A stretch of DNA of 64,000 bases from Novimethylophilus kurashikiensis (GCF_003112435.1 NZ_BDOQ01000018.1:1-64000), one strand, 5' to 3'. Shown: positions 28,687 through 37,892, counted from the first letter of the stretch. Notes: generated by a model not told the origin, from the sequence alone. Program-made: numbers and translations.

Positions 28687-30087
28687 TTACAGGGTCTCGG
28701 CAGCAAAATCCGCCAAACGAGAACGTTCACCTCGCATCAGCGTGATATGACCGCTATGCGGCCAGCCCTTGAAACGGTCAACGACATACGTTAAGCCCGA
28801 GCTACCCTCGGTCAAGTAAGGCGTATCGATCTGGGCGATATTGCCCAGGCAGACCACCTTTGTTCCAGGGCCTGCGCGTGTAATCAAGGTTTTCATCTGC
28901 TTGGGCGTCAGGTTCTGCGCCTCGTCGATGATCAGGAACTTATGCAGGAAAGTACGTCCCCGCATGAAGTTCATCGATTTCACCTTGATGCGTGTGCGAA
29001 TCAAATCCTGGGTGGCGGCACGCCCCCAATCGCCGGCATCGTCGTCGCTCTTGTTCAATACGTCCAGGTTATCTTCCAGCGCGCCCATCCATGGCGTCAT
29101 CTTTTCTTCCTCGGTCCCCGGCAAGAAACCTATATCCTCGCCTACTGGCACCGTCACACGCGTCATGATGATTTCGCTGTAGATTTTTTTATCCAGCGTC
29201 TGGGTGAGGGCGGAAGCTAGTGTTAGCAACGTCTTGCCCGTTCCCGCCTGGCCCAAGAGCGTGATGAAATCGATCTCCGGGTCCATCAGTAGGTTGAGGG
29301 CGAAATTCTGTTCGCGGTTGCGCGCTGTGATGCCCCATACGTTGTGCTTTTGCTGGGTGTAGTCTTTGAGCACTTCCAGCACCGCCGTCTTGCCCTCCTG
29401 CTTGCGTACGATGGCATGGAAAGGTGATTCGTGCTCGTAGAAAATGAATTCGTTGACCAGGAAGGATGGGCAGAGCGGGCCGGAGATGCGATAGAACATG
29501 CGGCCGGCCTCTTGCCACGATTCCATGTGCTTGCTGTGCTTGTCCCAGAAGTCCGCAGGCAGTTCCTTGACGCCCGTATACAGCAGCTCGGTGTCTTCAA
29601 GTACCTTGTCGTTGAAATAGTCTTGCGCAGCAATGCCCATCGCTCGCGCCTTGATGCGGATGTTGATGTCCTTGCTGACGAGGATGACCTGCCGTTCCGG
29701 GAATTTCTTCTGCTGGTGGGCGACGACGCTCAGAATCTGGTTATCAGCCTTGCTGCCCGCCAGCATGGGGAGTTCGTCAGTGATGATGGCGCGGGTTTGA
29801 AGGAACAATCGGCCGCTGCTGAAATTGTTGCCGTTCTTGGAAAGCGGGCAACCTTCCTCCAATGTTTCCATGGTCGAGCCGATGATTTCCTCGATGAATC
29901 GACTAGCCTGGCGTGCGTTACGGGCGACTTCTGTCATGCCCTTCTTGTTGTTGTCGAGTTCTTCGAGCGTGACCATCGGGAGGTAGATGTCATGCTCTTC
30001 GAAACGGAACAAGCTTGATGGGTCGTGCATCAGGACGTTGGTATCGAGCACGAAAAGCTTGGTCTGGTTGCCGCGTTTTTTGGCCAT
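28687..30087 (-). CDS. PIN-PhoH family ATPase/nuclease
   Basis: 466 residues. An N-terminal PIN domain (about 8-150) starts F-V-L-D-T-N-V-L-M-H-D with acidic residues typical of RNases. The C-terminal PhoH ATPase domain (about 240-460) carries the Walker A G-Q-A-G-T-G-K-T and Walker B F-L-I-I-D-E-A-Q-N. Members are proposed RNA helicase/nucleases. A GTG further upstream (30111) is less likely than the ATG at 30087, which has AAGGA upstream. Confidence 0.9.
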   Translation of the reverse strand: MAKKRGNQTKLFVLDTNVLMHDPSSLFRFEEHDIYLPMVTLEELDNNKKGMTEVARNARQASRFIEEIIGSTMETLEEGCPLSKNGNNFSSGRLFLQTRAIITDELPMLAGSKADNQILSVVAHQQKKFPERQVILVSKDINIRIKARAMGIAAQDYFNDKVLEDTELLYTGVKELPADFWDKHSKHMESWQEAGRMFYRISGPLCPSFLVNEFIFYEHESPFHAIVRKQEGKTAVLEVLKDYTQQKHNVWGITARNREQNFALNLLMDPEIDFITLLGQAGTGKTLLTLASALTQTLDKKIYSEIIMTRVTVPVGEDIGFLPGTEEEKMTPWMGALEDNLDVLNKSDDDAGDWGRAATQDLIRTRIKVKSMNFMRGRTFLHKFLIIDEAQNLTPKQMKTLITRAGPGTKVVCLGNIAQIDTPYLTEGSSGLTYVVDRFKGWPHSGHITLMRGERSRLADFAAETL

Positions 30088-30163
30088 GCGAGGCGATCCT
30101 TTTCTTTTCACAGGTTCAACAACGTTAAGAACATCCCCACTCTACCGCGTTCCCGCGGTAGTT

Positions 30164-30619
30164 TTACAACGATTTGATGAAATCCAGCACTTGCTGCGCG
30201 TGGCCGTCCACCTTGACCCCGCGCCACTCCTGCTTCAACGTGCCGTCGGCACCGATGACAAAGGTGCTGCGTTCCACGCCACGGACCTGCTTTCCGTACA
30301 TGTTCTTCATTTTCATCACGCCGAAGAGGTTGCATACGACTTCTTCAGGGTCGCTGAGTAGCTCGAAAGGCAGATTGAGCTTGGCCTTGAAGTTTTCATG
30401 CGATTTGAGGCTATCGCGCGAAACTCCTAATACCGTGGCGCTAGCGGCTGCAAACTGAGGATAAAGGTCGCGGAAATGCTGGCCTTCGGTCGTGCAGCCG
30501 GGGGTGGAGTCCTTGGGGTAGAAGTAAATAACGAGTGGCTTGCCGAGGTGCTGCGAAAGTTGGAACGAAGTACCCCCGGTAGAGGCGAGCTCGAAATCCG
30601 GGACTGACTGGTTTAGCAT
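30164..30619 (-). CDS. bcp: Peroxiredoxin, Bcp/PrxQ subfamily
   Basis: 151-residue thiol peroxidase that reduces hydroperoxides. The peroxidatic cysteine is C42 in the S-T-P-G-C-T-T-E motif. The resolving cysteine five residues later, found in E. coli Bcp, is absent (Q47); the only other evident cysteine is C96, so the resolving mechanism differs or is intermolecular. It is divergent from thpR, only 9 bp away. Confidence 0.93.
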   Translation of the reverse strand: MLNQSVPDFELASTGGTSFQLSQHLGKPLVIYFYPKDSTPGCTTEGQHFRDLYPQFAAASATVLGVSRDSLKSHENFKAKLNLPFELLSDPEEVVCNLFGVMKMKNMYGKQVRGVERSTFVIGADGTLKQEWRGVKVDGHAQQVLDFIKSL

Positions 30620-30628
30620 GACTCACCA

Positions 30629-31237
30629 ATGATTACTATGAATGCTCCCATTGTTGTGAAAAACCGCGAGCAAGGCAAGAGCAGCGCGCCGCACCGTCCA
30701 CTCAGGCTATTTTTCGCCTTATGGCCGAGCAGGGCGTTGGCCCAGGATTGTCACCGACTTGCCGACAGGCTTCGTCAGGAATGCGGAGGACGAATGATGC
30801 GCGTCGATACGGTGCATATGACTTTGCTGTTTCTTGGAGATACCCAAGCAGAGCGGCTGGATGACCTGATGACGGCAGCACAACAGGTGCACGGTGATGC
30901 ATTCGAAATGCATTTGGATGAGGTGCGTGGCTGGCGCCATAACGCTATTGTCTATGCAGCGCCATCGAAGTTGCCGGATCAGCTTGCCGGACTGGTGGCC
31001 GATTTGCGAGAGCACATCGAAGCGGCGGGGTTTCATTTCGACGCAAAAGCGTTCAAACCCCACGTCACGCTACTGCGCAATGCGGGGTGTATCTCCGATG
31101 TTCAGCAATTGGTCGCCATGCCTTGGCGGGCCGAAGAATTTGTATTGGTACAGTCGGTTCCAGATGCCGGTCGTATGCGCTACGACATCATCGGACGGTG
31201 GCCCCTGCAAACCCCTGTTATTCCAGCCGGAAATTGA
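30629..31237 (+). CDS. thpR: RNA 2',3'-cyclic phosphodiesterase (ThpR/LigT)
   Basis: 202-residue 2H phosphoesterase. Two HxTx motifs are clear: H-M-T-L near residue 66 and H-V-T-L near residue 145. It opens 2',3'-cyclic phosphates on RNA in vitro; the physiological role is uncertain. The gene starts 9 bp from divergent bcp and its 3' end overlaps the convergent tonB by 20 bp. An in-frame ATG also lies at 30638. Confidence 0.9.
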   Translation: MITMNAPIVVKNREQGKSSAPHRPLRLFFALWPSRALAQDCHRLADRLRQECGGRMMRVDTVHMTLLFLGDTQAERLDDLMTAAQQVHGDAFEMHLDEVRGWRHNAIVYAAPSKLPDQLAGLVADLREHIEAAGFHFDAKAFKPHVTLLRNAGCISDVQQLVAMPWRAEEFVLVQSVPDAGRMRYDIIGRWPLQTPVIPAGN

Positions 31238-31973
31238 TTGGCACGATGATGGTGAATTCCCGGCCGCGCAAGGCTTCAGGCGGTTGGGGGAGGGGCGTGG
31301 CTTTGCGCACCATTTCCAGGGCTTGTTTGTCCAGCACTTCGTAATTGCTGGATTCGATCACGCTGCTCGATCGAATGTTGCCTGCCGCATCAATATGCAG
31401 CTCGACTTTCACCGTACCCTGCCACCCTCGCATTTGCGCCAGTCGCGGATACTGTTTGTATTTGGCAAATTCTCGCGAAAGCAAGCTGCCGTAGTTGCCG
31501 CGAGCGTTTTCAATGTCCTGTTCTGACGGACCCCTGGGGCGAACGGGCTCTGGAACAGGCACTACGGGCGTGGCTTCCTTAGGCGGTTCCGTGGTCGGTG
31601 GTGCCGTCATGACGGGAGGGGGAGAAGGTTTGACCGGTTCAGTCACAGGGTTGGTGACCGGCGGTAACACTTGCGGTTCGGCCTTGGGCGCTGGCGTCTG
31701 CTGGATCTTAGGCGGGGGTGGCAGCGGTTTCTTTTCGGTCTTGGGCTTTTCCTTTACCGGCTCGGGTTTTGGAGGCTCGGGCGGTGGGGGCAGCGGCTTG
31801 GGCTGAGGCTTAAGCAGCTCGACACTGAGTACCGGCTGTTGCAAAGGCTTTTCTTCTCCGATTCGAGGCAACACCCCGAACAGCATGGCATGCAGTGCGA
31901 CGGAAATCAGCAGCGTGGCAACCAGATGAGCGTGGCTGTTTCGATGCGATGATGTTTCCTGAGGCGCGGCCAT
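31218..31973 (-). CDS. tonB: Energy transducer TonB
   Basis: 251-residue TonB. One N-terminal membrane anchor (about 18-36) is followed by a long proline-rich periplasmic spacer (about 45-150) with P-P-P-P-E-P-P-K-P-E repeats, and a C-terminal TonB domain (about 165-251, Y-P-R-L-A-Q-M-R-G-W-Q-G-T-V-K-V). No exbB or exbD is adjacent. It could energise the TonB-dependent receptor encoded at 37968-40145. It ends convergently with thpR. Confidence 0.9.
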   Translation of the reverse strand: MAAPQETSSHRNSHAHLVATLLISVALHAMLFGVLPRIGEEKPLQQPVLSVELLKPQPKPLPPPPEPPKPEPVKEKPKTEKKPLPPPPKIQQTPAPKAEPQVLPPVTNPVTEPVKPSPPPVMTAPPTTEPPKEATPVVPVPEPVRPRGPSEQDIENARGNYGSLLSREFAKYKQYPRLAQMRGWQGTVKVELHIDAAGNIRSSSVIESSNYEVLDKQALEMVRKATPLPQPPEALRGREFTIIVPINFRLE

Positions 31974-32066
31974 GGGTGAATGTCGGAATAAGACAAAAGA
32001 ACCGGATTATAGCAGCTAATAAAAATCCGTCTCTTTGCGCTAATTGGATGATTTTTAAGACAAACC

Positions 32067-32996
32067 TTATTCCCATTCCAGCTTGGGATACAGGATATTG
32101 ACGTTACGGCGGTTGACCGAGTCAAACAGCACCCATTGTGTCCGCTCGCCGGCAGCAGCAGTCTCCATGGTTTTCTCCATGGAAATGCCTTGTTTGATAT
32201 TGCTACGAATGTCGGCCAGCAATATCTCGAAATAATGCTTTTCCTTCTCCATCGCCGCCTGCCATTCTTTGGTTACAGCCCCATGGCCGGGGATAGCGAG
32301 TTGGGCGGGTAACTTTTCCAAGTCGGGAATGATCTTGAGCCAGCTCAGCGTGTCGCCGTCCATTGAAGGCGTTCTCTCCACGAACAGCAAATCCCCTGTC
32401 CAGAGCGTGCCGGTTTTTTGATCCAGAACGGTCAGATCGGCCGAGGTATGAGCTGGCGGCCAGGCTTGTAACGATAGCGTGCGCTCACCCAAGTCGAGTT
32501 CCTGCTTGGATGCCACTGCAAGCGCAGGCTTGATCATCTCGCTCCCGGCAAATGCCTCGCCCAGCCAAGCTTGATTGTTGCGCAAATAGGTTTCCTTGCG
32601 GAGCTCCATCGCATCAGCGAGTTTCGCGTGCCCTACGAATATTGGCTGGTCAGCCTTGAACGCCGCATTGCCGAAAATGTGGTCGGGATGCACATGGGTA
32701 TTGATCACATACAGAATGGGCAGGTCGGTGACCTTGCGGATGGCTTCTCTCAGTTGCATGCCGACGCGGTAGGAACCTCCGCTATCGACCACCGCCACGC
32801 CCTTTTTGCCAACGATGAAGCCGATATTGCAGATATCCCCGTGATAGCCCTCGTCCAGTTCTTCGTGCACGCCGTGATGGACGTAGACGCCGTCGGCTAC
32901 TTTCTCCATGGCGAGGGCCTCAGCACGGGCGGAAGCGAATGCGATGAGGCAGATCAGGCCAAGACAACAAGTGGCGAGCTTGGGGTACTTCTGCAT
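32067..32996 (-). CDS. Periplasmic metallo-beta-lactamase-fold hydrolase, quinoprotein-associated (SoxH-related)
   Basis: 309-residue protein with a signal peptide (about 1-26, cleavage near A-R-A-E). The zinc motif T-H-V-H-P-D-H lies at residues 100-106, with H183 and D202 as further ligands and a G-H-G segment later. This matches the SoxH-related quinoprotein relay system zinc metallohydrolase type known beside PQQ dehydrogenases. The substrate is unknown. It is divergent from the cytochrome b561 gene over a 121-bp gap, and close to a SoxYZ-like carrier. Confidence 0.85.
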   Translation of the reverse strand: MQKYPKLATCCLGLICLIAFASARAEALAMEKVADGVYVHHGVHEELDEGYHGDICNIGFIVGKKGVAVVDSGGSYRVGMQLREAIRKVTDLPILYVINTHVHPDHIFGNAAFKADQPIFVGHAKLADAMELRKETYLRNNQAWLGEAFAGSEMIKPALAVASKQELDLGERTLSLQAWPPAHTSADLTVLDQKTGTLWTGDLLFVERTPSMDGDTLSWLKIIPDLEKLPAQLAIPGHGAVTKEWQAAMEKEKHYFEILLADIRSNIKQGISMEKTMETAAAGERTQWVLFDSVNRRNVNILYPKLEWE

Positions 32997-33117
32997 AACG
33001 TTTGGACTCCTTAAAACGGTTTGTGCCGAGCGGTGTCTACAGTATCAAAAACGTGTATATTCGTGCCACTGAAACCACAATAACCAACTTAATTCATCGA
33101 GGAGCTAGGCTGAACTT

Positions 33118-33717
33118 ATGAGCGAAGCAATCCAAAAATACAGCAAACCTGCAATTCTTCTTCATTGGCTGATCGCGCTGCTGATTTTCGCGCTGTTCGC
33201 GCTTGGCCTGTTCATGGGAGATCTTCCCAAAGACGCTCCGAAATCGACGACGCTGGATCTGTTCAATTTGGGCATTCACACCATGCAGTTCAACGAAGCG
33301 ATTTCTCCGCGCACGTTTTACTTCAACCTTCACAAATCGCTGGGTTTCACGGTCGTCATCCTGCTGGTGCTACGCATTGTGGTGCGCCTAAAGAACGGCG
33401 TTCCGGCTTTCCCATCCAACATGACCGTGCGCGACATCAAGATGGCCGAGCATACCCACAAGCTGCTCTACGCTCTCATGCTCGGTGTGTTGGTCGCCGG
33501 CCTGGGCAATACCTACCTCAGCAAATATGGCTTGAACTGGTTCGGCGTGCATGTTTTCAGCGGCGTGGATAATCCTGACATGCGCCATCTGTTCGTCGAA
33601 GCCCATGAGTTCCTGGCTTGGGCTCTCATGGCAGGCGTCGCCTTACACATTGCGGCAGCGCTCAAGCACAAGTTCGTGGATAAAGACCAGATCATGCAGC
33701 GTATGACTTTCCGGTAA
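33118..33717 (+). CDS. Cytochrome b561 family membrane protein
   Basis: 199-residue four-helix membrane protein. Candidate heme-ligand histidines are H16 (L-L-H-W-L), H72 (N-L-H-K-S-L-G), the H-T-H of the A-E-H-T-H-K segment, and histidines in the last helix (A-L-H-I-A-A-A-L-K-H). It would move electrons between quinol and a periplasmic partner. Placement between the metallohydrolase and the SoxYZ-like carrier suggests it works with them. A GAGGAG sequence lies upstream at about 33100-33105. Confidence 0.87.
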   Translation: MSEAIQKYSKPAILLHWLIALLIFALFALGLFMGDLPKDAPKSTTLDLFNLGIHTMQFNEAISPRTFYFNLHKSLGFTVVILLVLRIVVRLKNGVPAFPSNMTVRDIKMAEHTHKLLYALMLGVLVAGLGNTYLSKYGLNWFGVHVFSGVDNPDMRHLFVEAHEFLAWALMAGVALHIAAALKHKFVDKDQIMQRMTFR

Positions 33718-33737
33718 TACAGAAGGTTGTCAACTAA

Positions 33738-33770
33738 ACAAAACGGGGCGCTCCATGCGCCCCGTTTTGT
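33738..33770. terminator. Bidirectional terminator between cytochrome b561 and SoxYZ-like genes
   Basis: A 14-bp perfect stem (ACAAAACGGGGCGC with its complement at 33757-33770) around TCCAT, with U-rich arms in both directions, between convergent genes ending at 33717 and 33779. Confidence 0.92.
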
Positions 33771-33778
33771 TTTGGTGC

Positions 33779-34579
33779 TTAACCTGCAACTTCGGTGTGC
33801 TGCTCGAACTCCTTGCCTTCGTTGTCGATGGCTTTAACGTCTAAGGTGCCGGGGCCTTCAGGCTGGTAGAAGAAGCGTACGTAGGGGTCTTCGGAAGTGC
33901 CGACGCCGAAGTCGATGTGCATCACGGGTTTACCGTTGTAGCTCAAGTCCAGCTTCTGCATATAGAAGGCAGGGCGATAGCCACCAGAAACCAGATCGCG
34001 CTGCAGCCCGGTGAACATGGGATGCTTGATCATCAGCGTAGCGGGATTCGCTTCGCCGAACTTGACCGGCTTGTCGACGTTGACCTTGATCTTGCCTGAT
34101 GCAGCACGAATGGCTTTCTCGTCGCCGTCCACGGGGCCGCCGCAGCCACCTGCAGCACGGATGGGAAGCGCAGTCATGTAGAACTTGCCGTCCGCCGTCT
34201 CGCCCACGGCATGGATGAAGGAATCGGTTTCCATGCGTACACGGGTGGAAATCTGCGCCTTGCCGTTGAGCGGGGTGAACTGGTAAGTGGCCGCGAGTGG
34301 GATCGGATTGGCGTCGACGATGATATAGACCTTGCGAATGGCATCTGCTGCATCCAAGGGTTTATCAACAGTTAGCGTGATCGGCACCTGTGCGCCGCTT
34401 TCGGCACGTGCCGGGCCTTCCAGTTTGATGAAATCCGCCTTCTCTATGGTTTTGCCGGCAAAGAACGTTTCCTGCAACGCTGGCCACAATGCCGTCGATG
34501 CTTCTGCTGCGGCTGCAGCGCTGTACAACGCCGCCACTATGCCAGCTAAGCCCAACGCTGCTTGATGCTTCAACCCCAT
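33779..34579 (-). CDS. Quinoprotein-dehydrogenase-associated fused SoxYZ-like carrier
   Basis: 266-residue secreted protein starting at ATG 34579 after GAGGGGA; a TTG seven codons upstream is unlikely. The signal peptide covers about 1-26. The N-terminal half resembles SoxY and ends in A-A-G-G-C-G-G-P; C146 in the GGCGG motif corresponds to the carrier cysteine of SoxY. The C-terminal half (about 165-266) resembles SoxZ. This is the fused SoxYZ-like family found with PQQ dehydrogenases rather than in thiosulfate oxidation operons. No soxA, soxB, soxC or soxX is nearby. What is carried on the cysteine is unknown. Confidence 0.88.
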   Translation of the reverse strand: MGLKHQAALGLAGIVAALYSAAAAAEASTALWPALQETFFAGKTIEKADFIKLEGPARAESGAQVPITLTVDKPLDAADAIRKVYIIVDANPIPLAATYQFTPLNGKAQISTRVRMETDSFIHAVGETADGKFYMTALPIRAAGGCGGPVDGDEKAIRAASGKIKVNVDKPVKFGEANPATLMIKHPMFTGLQRDLVSGGYRPAFYMQKLDLSYNGKPVMHIDFGVGTSEDPYVRFFYQPEGPGTLDVKAIDNEGKEFEQHTEVAG

Positions 34580-34671
34580 CGCGTATCCCCTCTGATCCAA
34601 TTAATATTAGTAAAAATGCATATTGTAGACCGTGATTCTGCTGCCTAGTTCCTTTGTTTAACAGCTATGGT

Positions 34672-36750
34672 CTAGCCGCCGACTGTGTGCATGACACGGA
34701 TCATGCGACCGTCGGGAATTTCGCCGTGAGCCAATACGTTGAGGTGCGGAATCGAGCGCCGCAGAAAGCGCGCCAGCAGCATGCGCAGCGGGCTTGGAAC
34801 CAGCAATACGGCGGGAATCCCCATCTGTTCCTGTTGTTCTGCAGCCTGATTAATGCCTTGCAAGAGCTGCTCTGCCAAACCCGGCTCCAGTCCTGGACCC
34901 TCAGCCCCCGTGGTTTGAGTGGCTTGCATGAGAATGCCCTCCAGCCGCGGCGCCATAGCGATGACCTGGATCTCGCTGTTGCCGGGGAAGAGCTGCTGGG
35001 TGATCGCCCGTCCGAGAGATACCCGAACAGCGGCCGTGAGTTGATCGCCATCCTGAGTGCGCGAGGCATGATCGGAGAGTGCCTCGATGATAGTGCGCAT
35101 GTCGCGGATATGGACACCTTCCGACAACAGATTCTGCAGCACTTTTTGCAGTGTCCCCAGCGGCAACACCTTGGGGATAAGGTCTTCCACCAGTTTGGGC
35201 GATTCCTTGCCCACACGATCCAGCAGTTGCTGGGTTTCTTCACGGCCGAGCAGTTCTGGGGCATGGCTCTGGATGACGTTGGAGAGATGCGTGGCGACCA
35301 CGGTAGAAGCATCAACCACGGTATAGCCGAAGGCTTGCGCCTGTTCCCTATTCTCTTCAGTGACCCAGGTGGCGGGAAGGCCGAACGTGGGGTCGGTGGT
35401 CTTGGTGCCCGTCAGTTCGCCCATCACGCGACCTGGGTTGATGGCGAGATATTGCCCGGTATAGGCCTCGCCTTGCCCGACCTCGACGCCTTTCAAGGTG
35501 ACGCGATAGGCGTTGGGTTTGAGTTCCAGGTTGTCGCGAATATGGACGGCTGGGACCAAAAAGCCCATGTCCTGGGCGAATTTCTTGCGAATGCCCCGAA
35601 TGCGCCGTAGCAGCTCACCGTCCTGCCCGCGATCCACCAGAGGAATCAAGCGATAGCCGACCTCCAGGCCCAGGATATCGACAGGCACGACATCGTCCCA
35701 ACCGACTTCCGGCATTTCAGCGGGGGGCGGTGGCGCGGTAGCTGCTTCTTCACGCGCCGTGACTTCGGCTTCGCGCGCTCGTTTGTCCATGAGATAACCA
35801 GCACCTGCAGTGAGTCCCCCCAGGGCCATGAACGCGAAATGGGGCATACCGGGCAGGATGCCTAGCGCCATCAACATGCCGCCTGTCAGGTACAGCACCT
35901 TGGAATTGCTCATCATCTGGCCCAACAGCTGCGAGCCGATGTCCTCGTTGCTGTCGGCACCGACGCGAGTCACGACGATACCTGCCGCCGTCGAGATGAT
36001 GAGTGCCGGAATTTGTGCGACTAGGCCGTCGCCGATGGTGAGCAAGGTGTAGTTGTTGAGCGCGGTTCCGAAGTCGAGCCCGTGCTGCACCATGCCGACG
36101 ATGAGGCCGCCGATGATATTGATCAGCGTAATCATGATGCCGGCAACCGCATCGCCGCGAACGAATTTACTGGCACCGTCCATGGAGCCGTAGAATTCGG
36201 CTTCTTGCGCGATTTCGGAGCGACGCTTGCGCGCAACTTCTTCGCCGATGAGGCCGGCATTGAGGTCGGCGTCGATAGCCATCTGCTTGCCAGGCATAGC
36301 ATCAAGGGTAAAGCGTGCGCTCACCTCTGCGATACGGCCGGCACCCTTGGTAATCACCACGAAATTGATGATCACCAGGATGATGAAGACGATGATGCCG
36401 ACCGTGTAATTACCCCCGACCAGGATATGCCCGAAGGCCTCGATCACCTTGCCGGCGGCATCGGGACCGGTATGGCCTTCCATCAGCACGACGCGGGCGG
36501 ACGCTACGTTGAGCGAAAGCCGCAGCAGGGTGGTCAGCAACAGGACGGTAGGAAAGGCGGCGAAATCGAGCGGTTTAAGGGTATAGACGCTCACCATGAT
36601 GACGATGATGGAAAGCGCGATGTTGAAGGTGAACAAGAGGTCGAGCAGGAACGGCGGCAACGGCAGCACCATCATCATCAGGATCATGATGATGAGCAGG
36701 GGCGCTGCGAATTCGCGAATATTCAGCCGGGGTGCAGCCAGAACTGCCAT
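34672..36750 (-). CDS. flhA: Flagellar biosynthesis protein FlhA
   Basis: 692-residue export gate protein of the flagellar type III secretion system. The N-terminal half has about eight membrane helices and the conserved cytoplasmic F-V-I/FHIPEP-like loop region; the C-terminal half (about 350-692) is the cytoplasmic substrate-docking ring. The ATG overlaps the flhB stop by one base. The usual following genes flhF, flhG and fliA are absent; the next gene is the SoxYZ-like carrier. Confidence 0.95.
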   Translation of the reverse strand: MAVLAAPRLNIREFAAPLLIIMILMMMVLPLPPFLLDLLFTFNIALSIIVIMVSVYTLKPLDFAAFPTVLLLTTLLRLSLNVASARVVLMEGHTGPDAAGKVIEAFGHILVGGNYTVGIIVFIILVIINFVVITKGAGRIAEVSARFTLDAMPGKQMAIDADLNAGLIGEEVARKRRSEIAQEAEFYGSMDGASKFVRGDAVAGIMITLINIIGGLIVGMVQHGLDFGTALNNYTLLTIGDGLVAQIPALIISTAAGIVVTRVGADSNEDIGSQLLGQMMSNSKVLYLTGGMLMALGILPGMPHFAFMALGGLTAGAGYLMDKRAREAEVTAREEAATAPPPPAEMPEVGWDDVVPVDILGLEVGYRLIPLVDRGQDGELLRRIRGIRKKFAQDMGFLVPAVHIRDNLELKPNAYRVTLKGVEVGQGEAYTGQYLAINPGRVMGELTGTKTTDPTFGLPATWVTEENREQAQAFGYTVVDASTVVATHLSNVIQSHAPELLGREETQQLLDRVGKESPKLVEDLIPKVLPLGTLQKVLQNLLSEGVHIRDMRTIIEALSDHASRTQDGDQLTAAVRVSLGRAITQQLFPGNSEIQVIAMAPRLEGILMQATQTTGAEGPGLEPGLAEQLLQGINQAAEQQEQMGIPAVLLVPSPLRMLLARFLRRSIPHLNVLAHGEIPDGRMIRVMHTVGG

Positions 36751-37892
36751 TATGCGGTGTCGTCCTCAAAGTCCATGCCGGGCGGAACGGGAAGATCCGT
36801 GGGCAACTGCGGCATGGGGCCGCCTTCCTTATTATAACTGCGCAGCTGGTAAACATAAGCCAACACTTCGGCCACTGCTGAGAACAAGGTCGTGGGGATT
36901 TCCTGGTCGAGCTCGGCATGCTTGTACAGGGCTCGGGCAAGCGGCGGTGCTTCCAATATCGGTACGTTGTTTTCTTCGCCCAATTCGCGAATACGCTGGG
37001 CCAGCAGGTATGAACCCTTGGCGACCACGCGCGGTGCCCGCATTTCACCCTGCCGGTAAACCAGGGCGACAGCGTAGTGCGTCGGGTTGGTGACGATCAC
37101 GTCGGCCTTGGGTACTTCGGACATCATGCGCTTTCGAGCCGCTTCGCGTTGCATGGCGCGGATGCGGCCCTTGAGCATGGGGTCGCCTTCGCTTTCCTTG
37201 GCTTCTCTCCGTACCTCTTCCTTGGTCATGCGCAGCTTGCGGTAGTAATCCCAAAGCTGAAACGGAACATCCAGCGCCACGATGAACGCCATCGCGCCGG
37301 TAATCAGGATGAAGGTCCACGCCAGCATGTGCGCCATGTGCGGAATGCTGCCGGTGACCGGTTCCTTGACGAGTGAGAGAATTTCATCTTGTTTGCTCAT
37401 CACTACCCAGTAGCCCACGCTGCCTACCAAGACGGCTTTCAGCACGGCTTTAGCCAGCTCCACCAAGCTAGTGACCGAAAACATGCGGGTAATGCCTTTG
37501 AGAGGATTCAGACGGCCGAAATCGGGTTCCAGCGCTTCGACGCTGAACAGCCATCCGCCGATGGACATAGGGGCGGCCAGCACCGCGATGATTAGGACGA
37601 CCATCAAGGGGATGAACAACATGAGCACGGTAATCACCGCGTCCATGAAGCTGCTCCACAACTGATCGGTATGTTCCAGGCTGCTGCGGTCGAAGGTAAA
37701 CCAATGTTGGGCAAGGTCGAGCAGGCCGGCGGAGAACTTCGGACCGAGCATCAGCAAGCCGGTGCCGCCGACAATCAGGATGGCGAAGGTATTGAGTTCG
37801 CGCGAACGCGGGATGTTGCCTTTGGAACGCGCGTCTTCAAGTCGCCGCGGCGACGCCGATTCGGTCCGTTCGAGATCGCTATCCTCAGCCAT
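36750..37892 (-). CDS. flhB: Flagellar biosynthesis protein FlhB
   Basis: 380-residue export gate protein with four membrane helices (about 30-210) and a cytoplasmic domain with the autocleavage motif N269-P270-T271-H272 intact. Cleavage switches substrate class from hook to filament proteins. Coupled to flhA by TAATG overlap. Confidence 0.95.
   Translation of the reverse strand: MAEDSDLERTESASPRRLEDARSKGNIPRSRELNTFAILIVGGTGLLMLGPKFSAGLLDLAQHWFTFDRSSLEHTDQLWSSFMDAVITVLMLFIPLMVVLIIAVLAAPMSIGGWLFSVEALEPDFGRLNPLKGITRMFSVTSLVELAKAVLKAVLVGSVGYWVVMSKQDEILSLVKEPVTGSIPHMAHMLAWTFILITGAMAFIVALDVPFQLWDYYRKLRMTKEEVRREAKESEGDPMLKGRIRAMQREAARKRMMSEVPKADVIVTNPTHYAVALVYRQGEMRAPRVVAKGSYLLAQRIRELGEENNVPILEAPPLARALYKHAELDQEIPTTLFSAVAEVLAYVYQLRSYNKEGGPMPQLPTDLPVPPGMDFEDDTA

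Noticed and set aside
33779-34579. Possible thiosulfate oxidation (Sox) locus
   Set aside because: Only a fused SoxYZ-like carrier and SoxH-like hydrolase occur; soxA, soxX, soxB and soxCD are absent, so a classical Sox pathway is not supported.
34654-35610. 318-codon plus-strand frame over flhA
   Set aside because: Shadow of the flhA coding sequence; no supporting start or domain.
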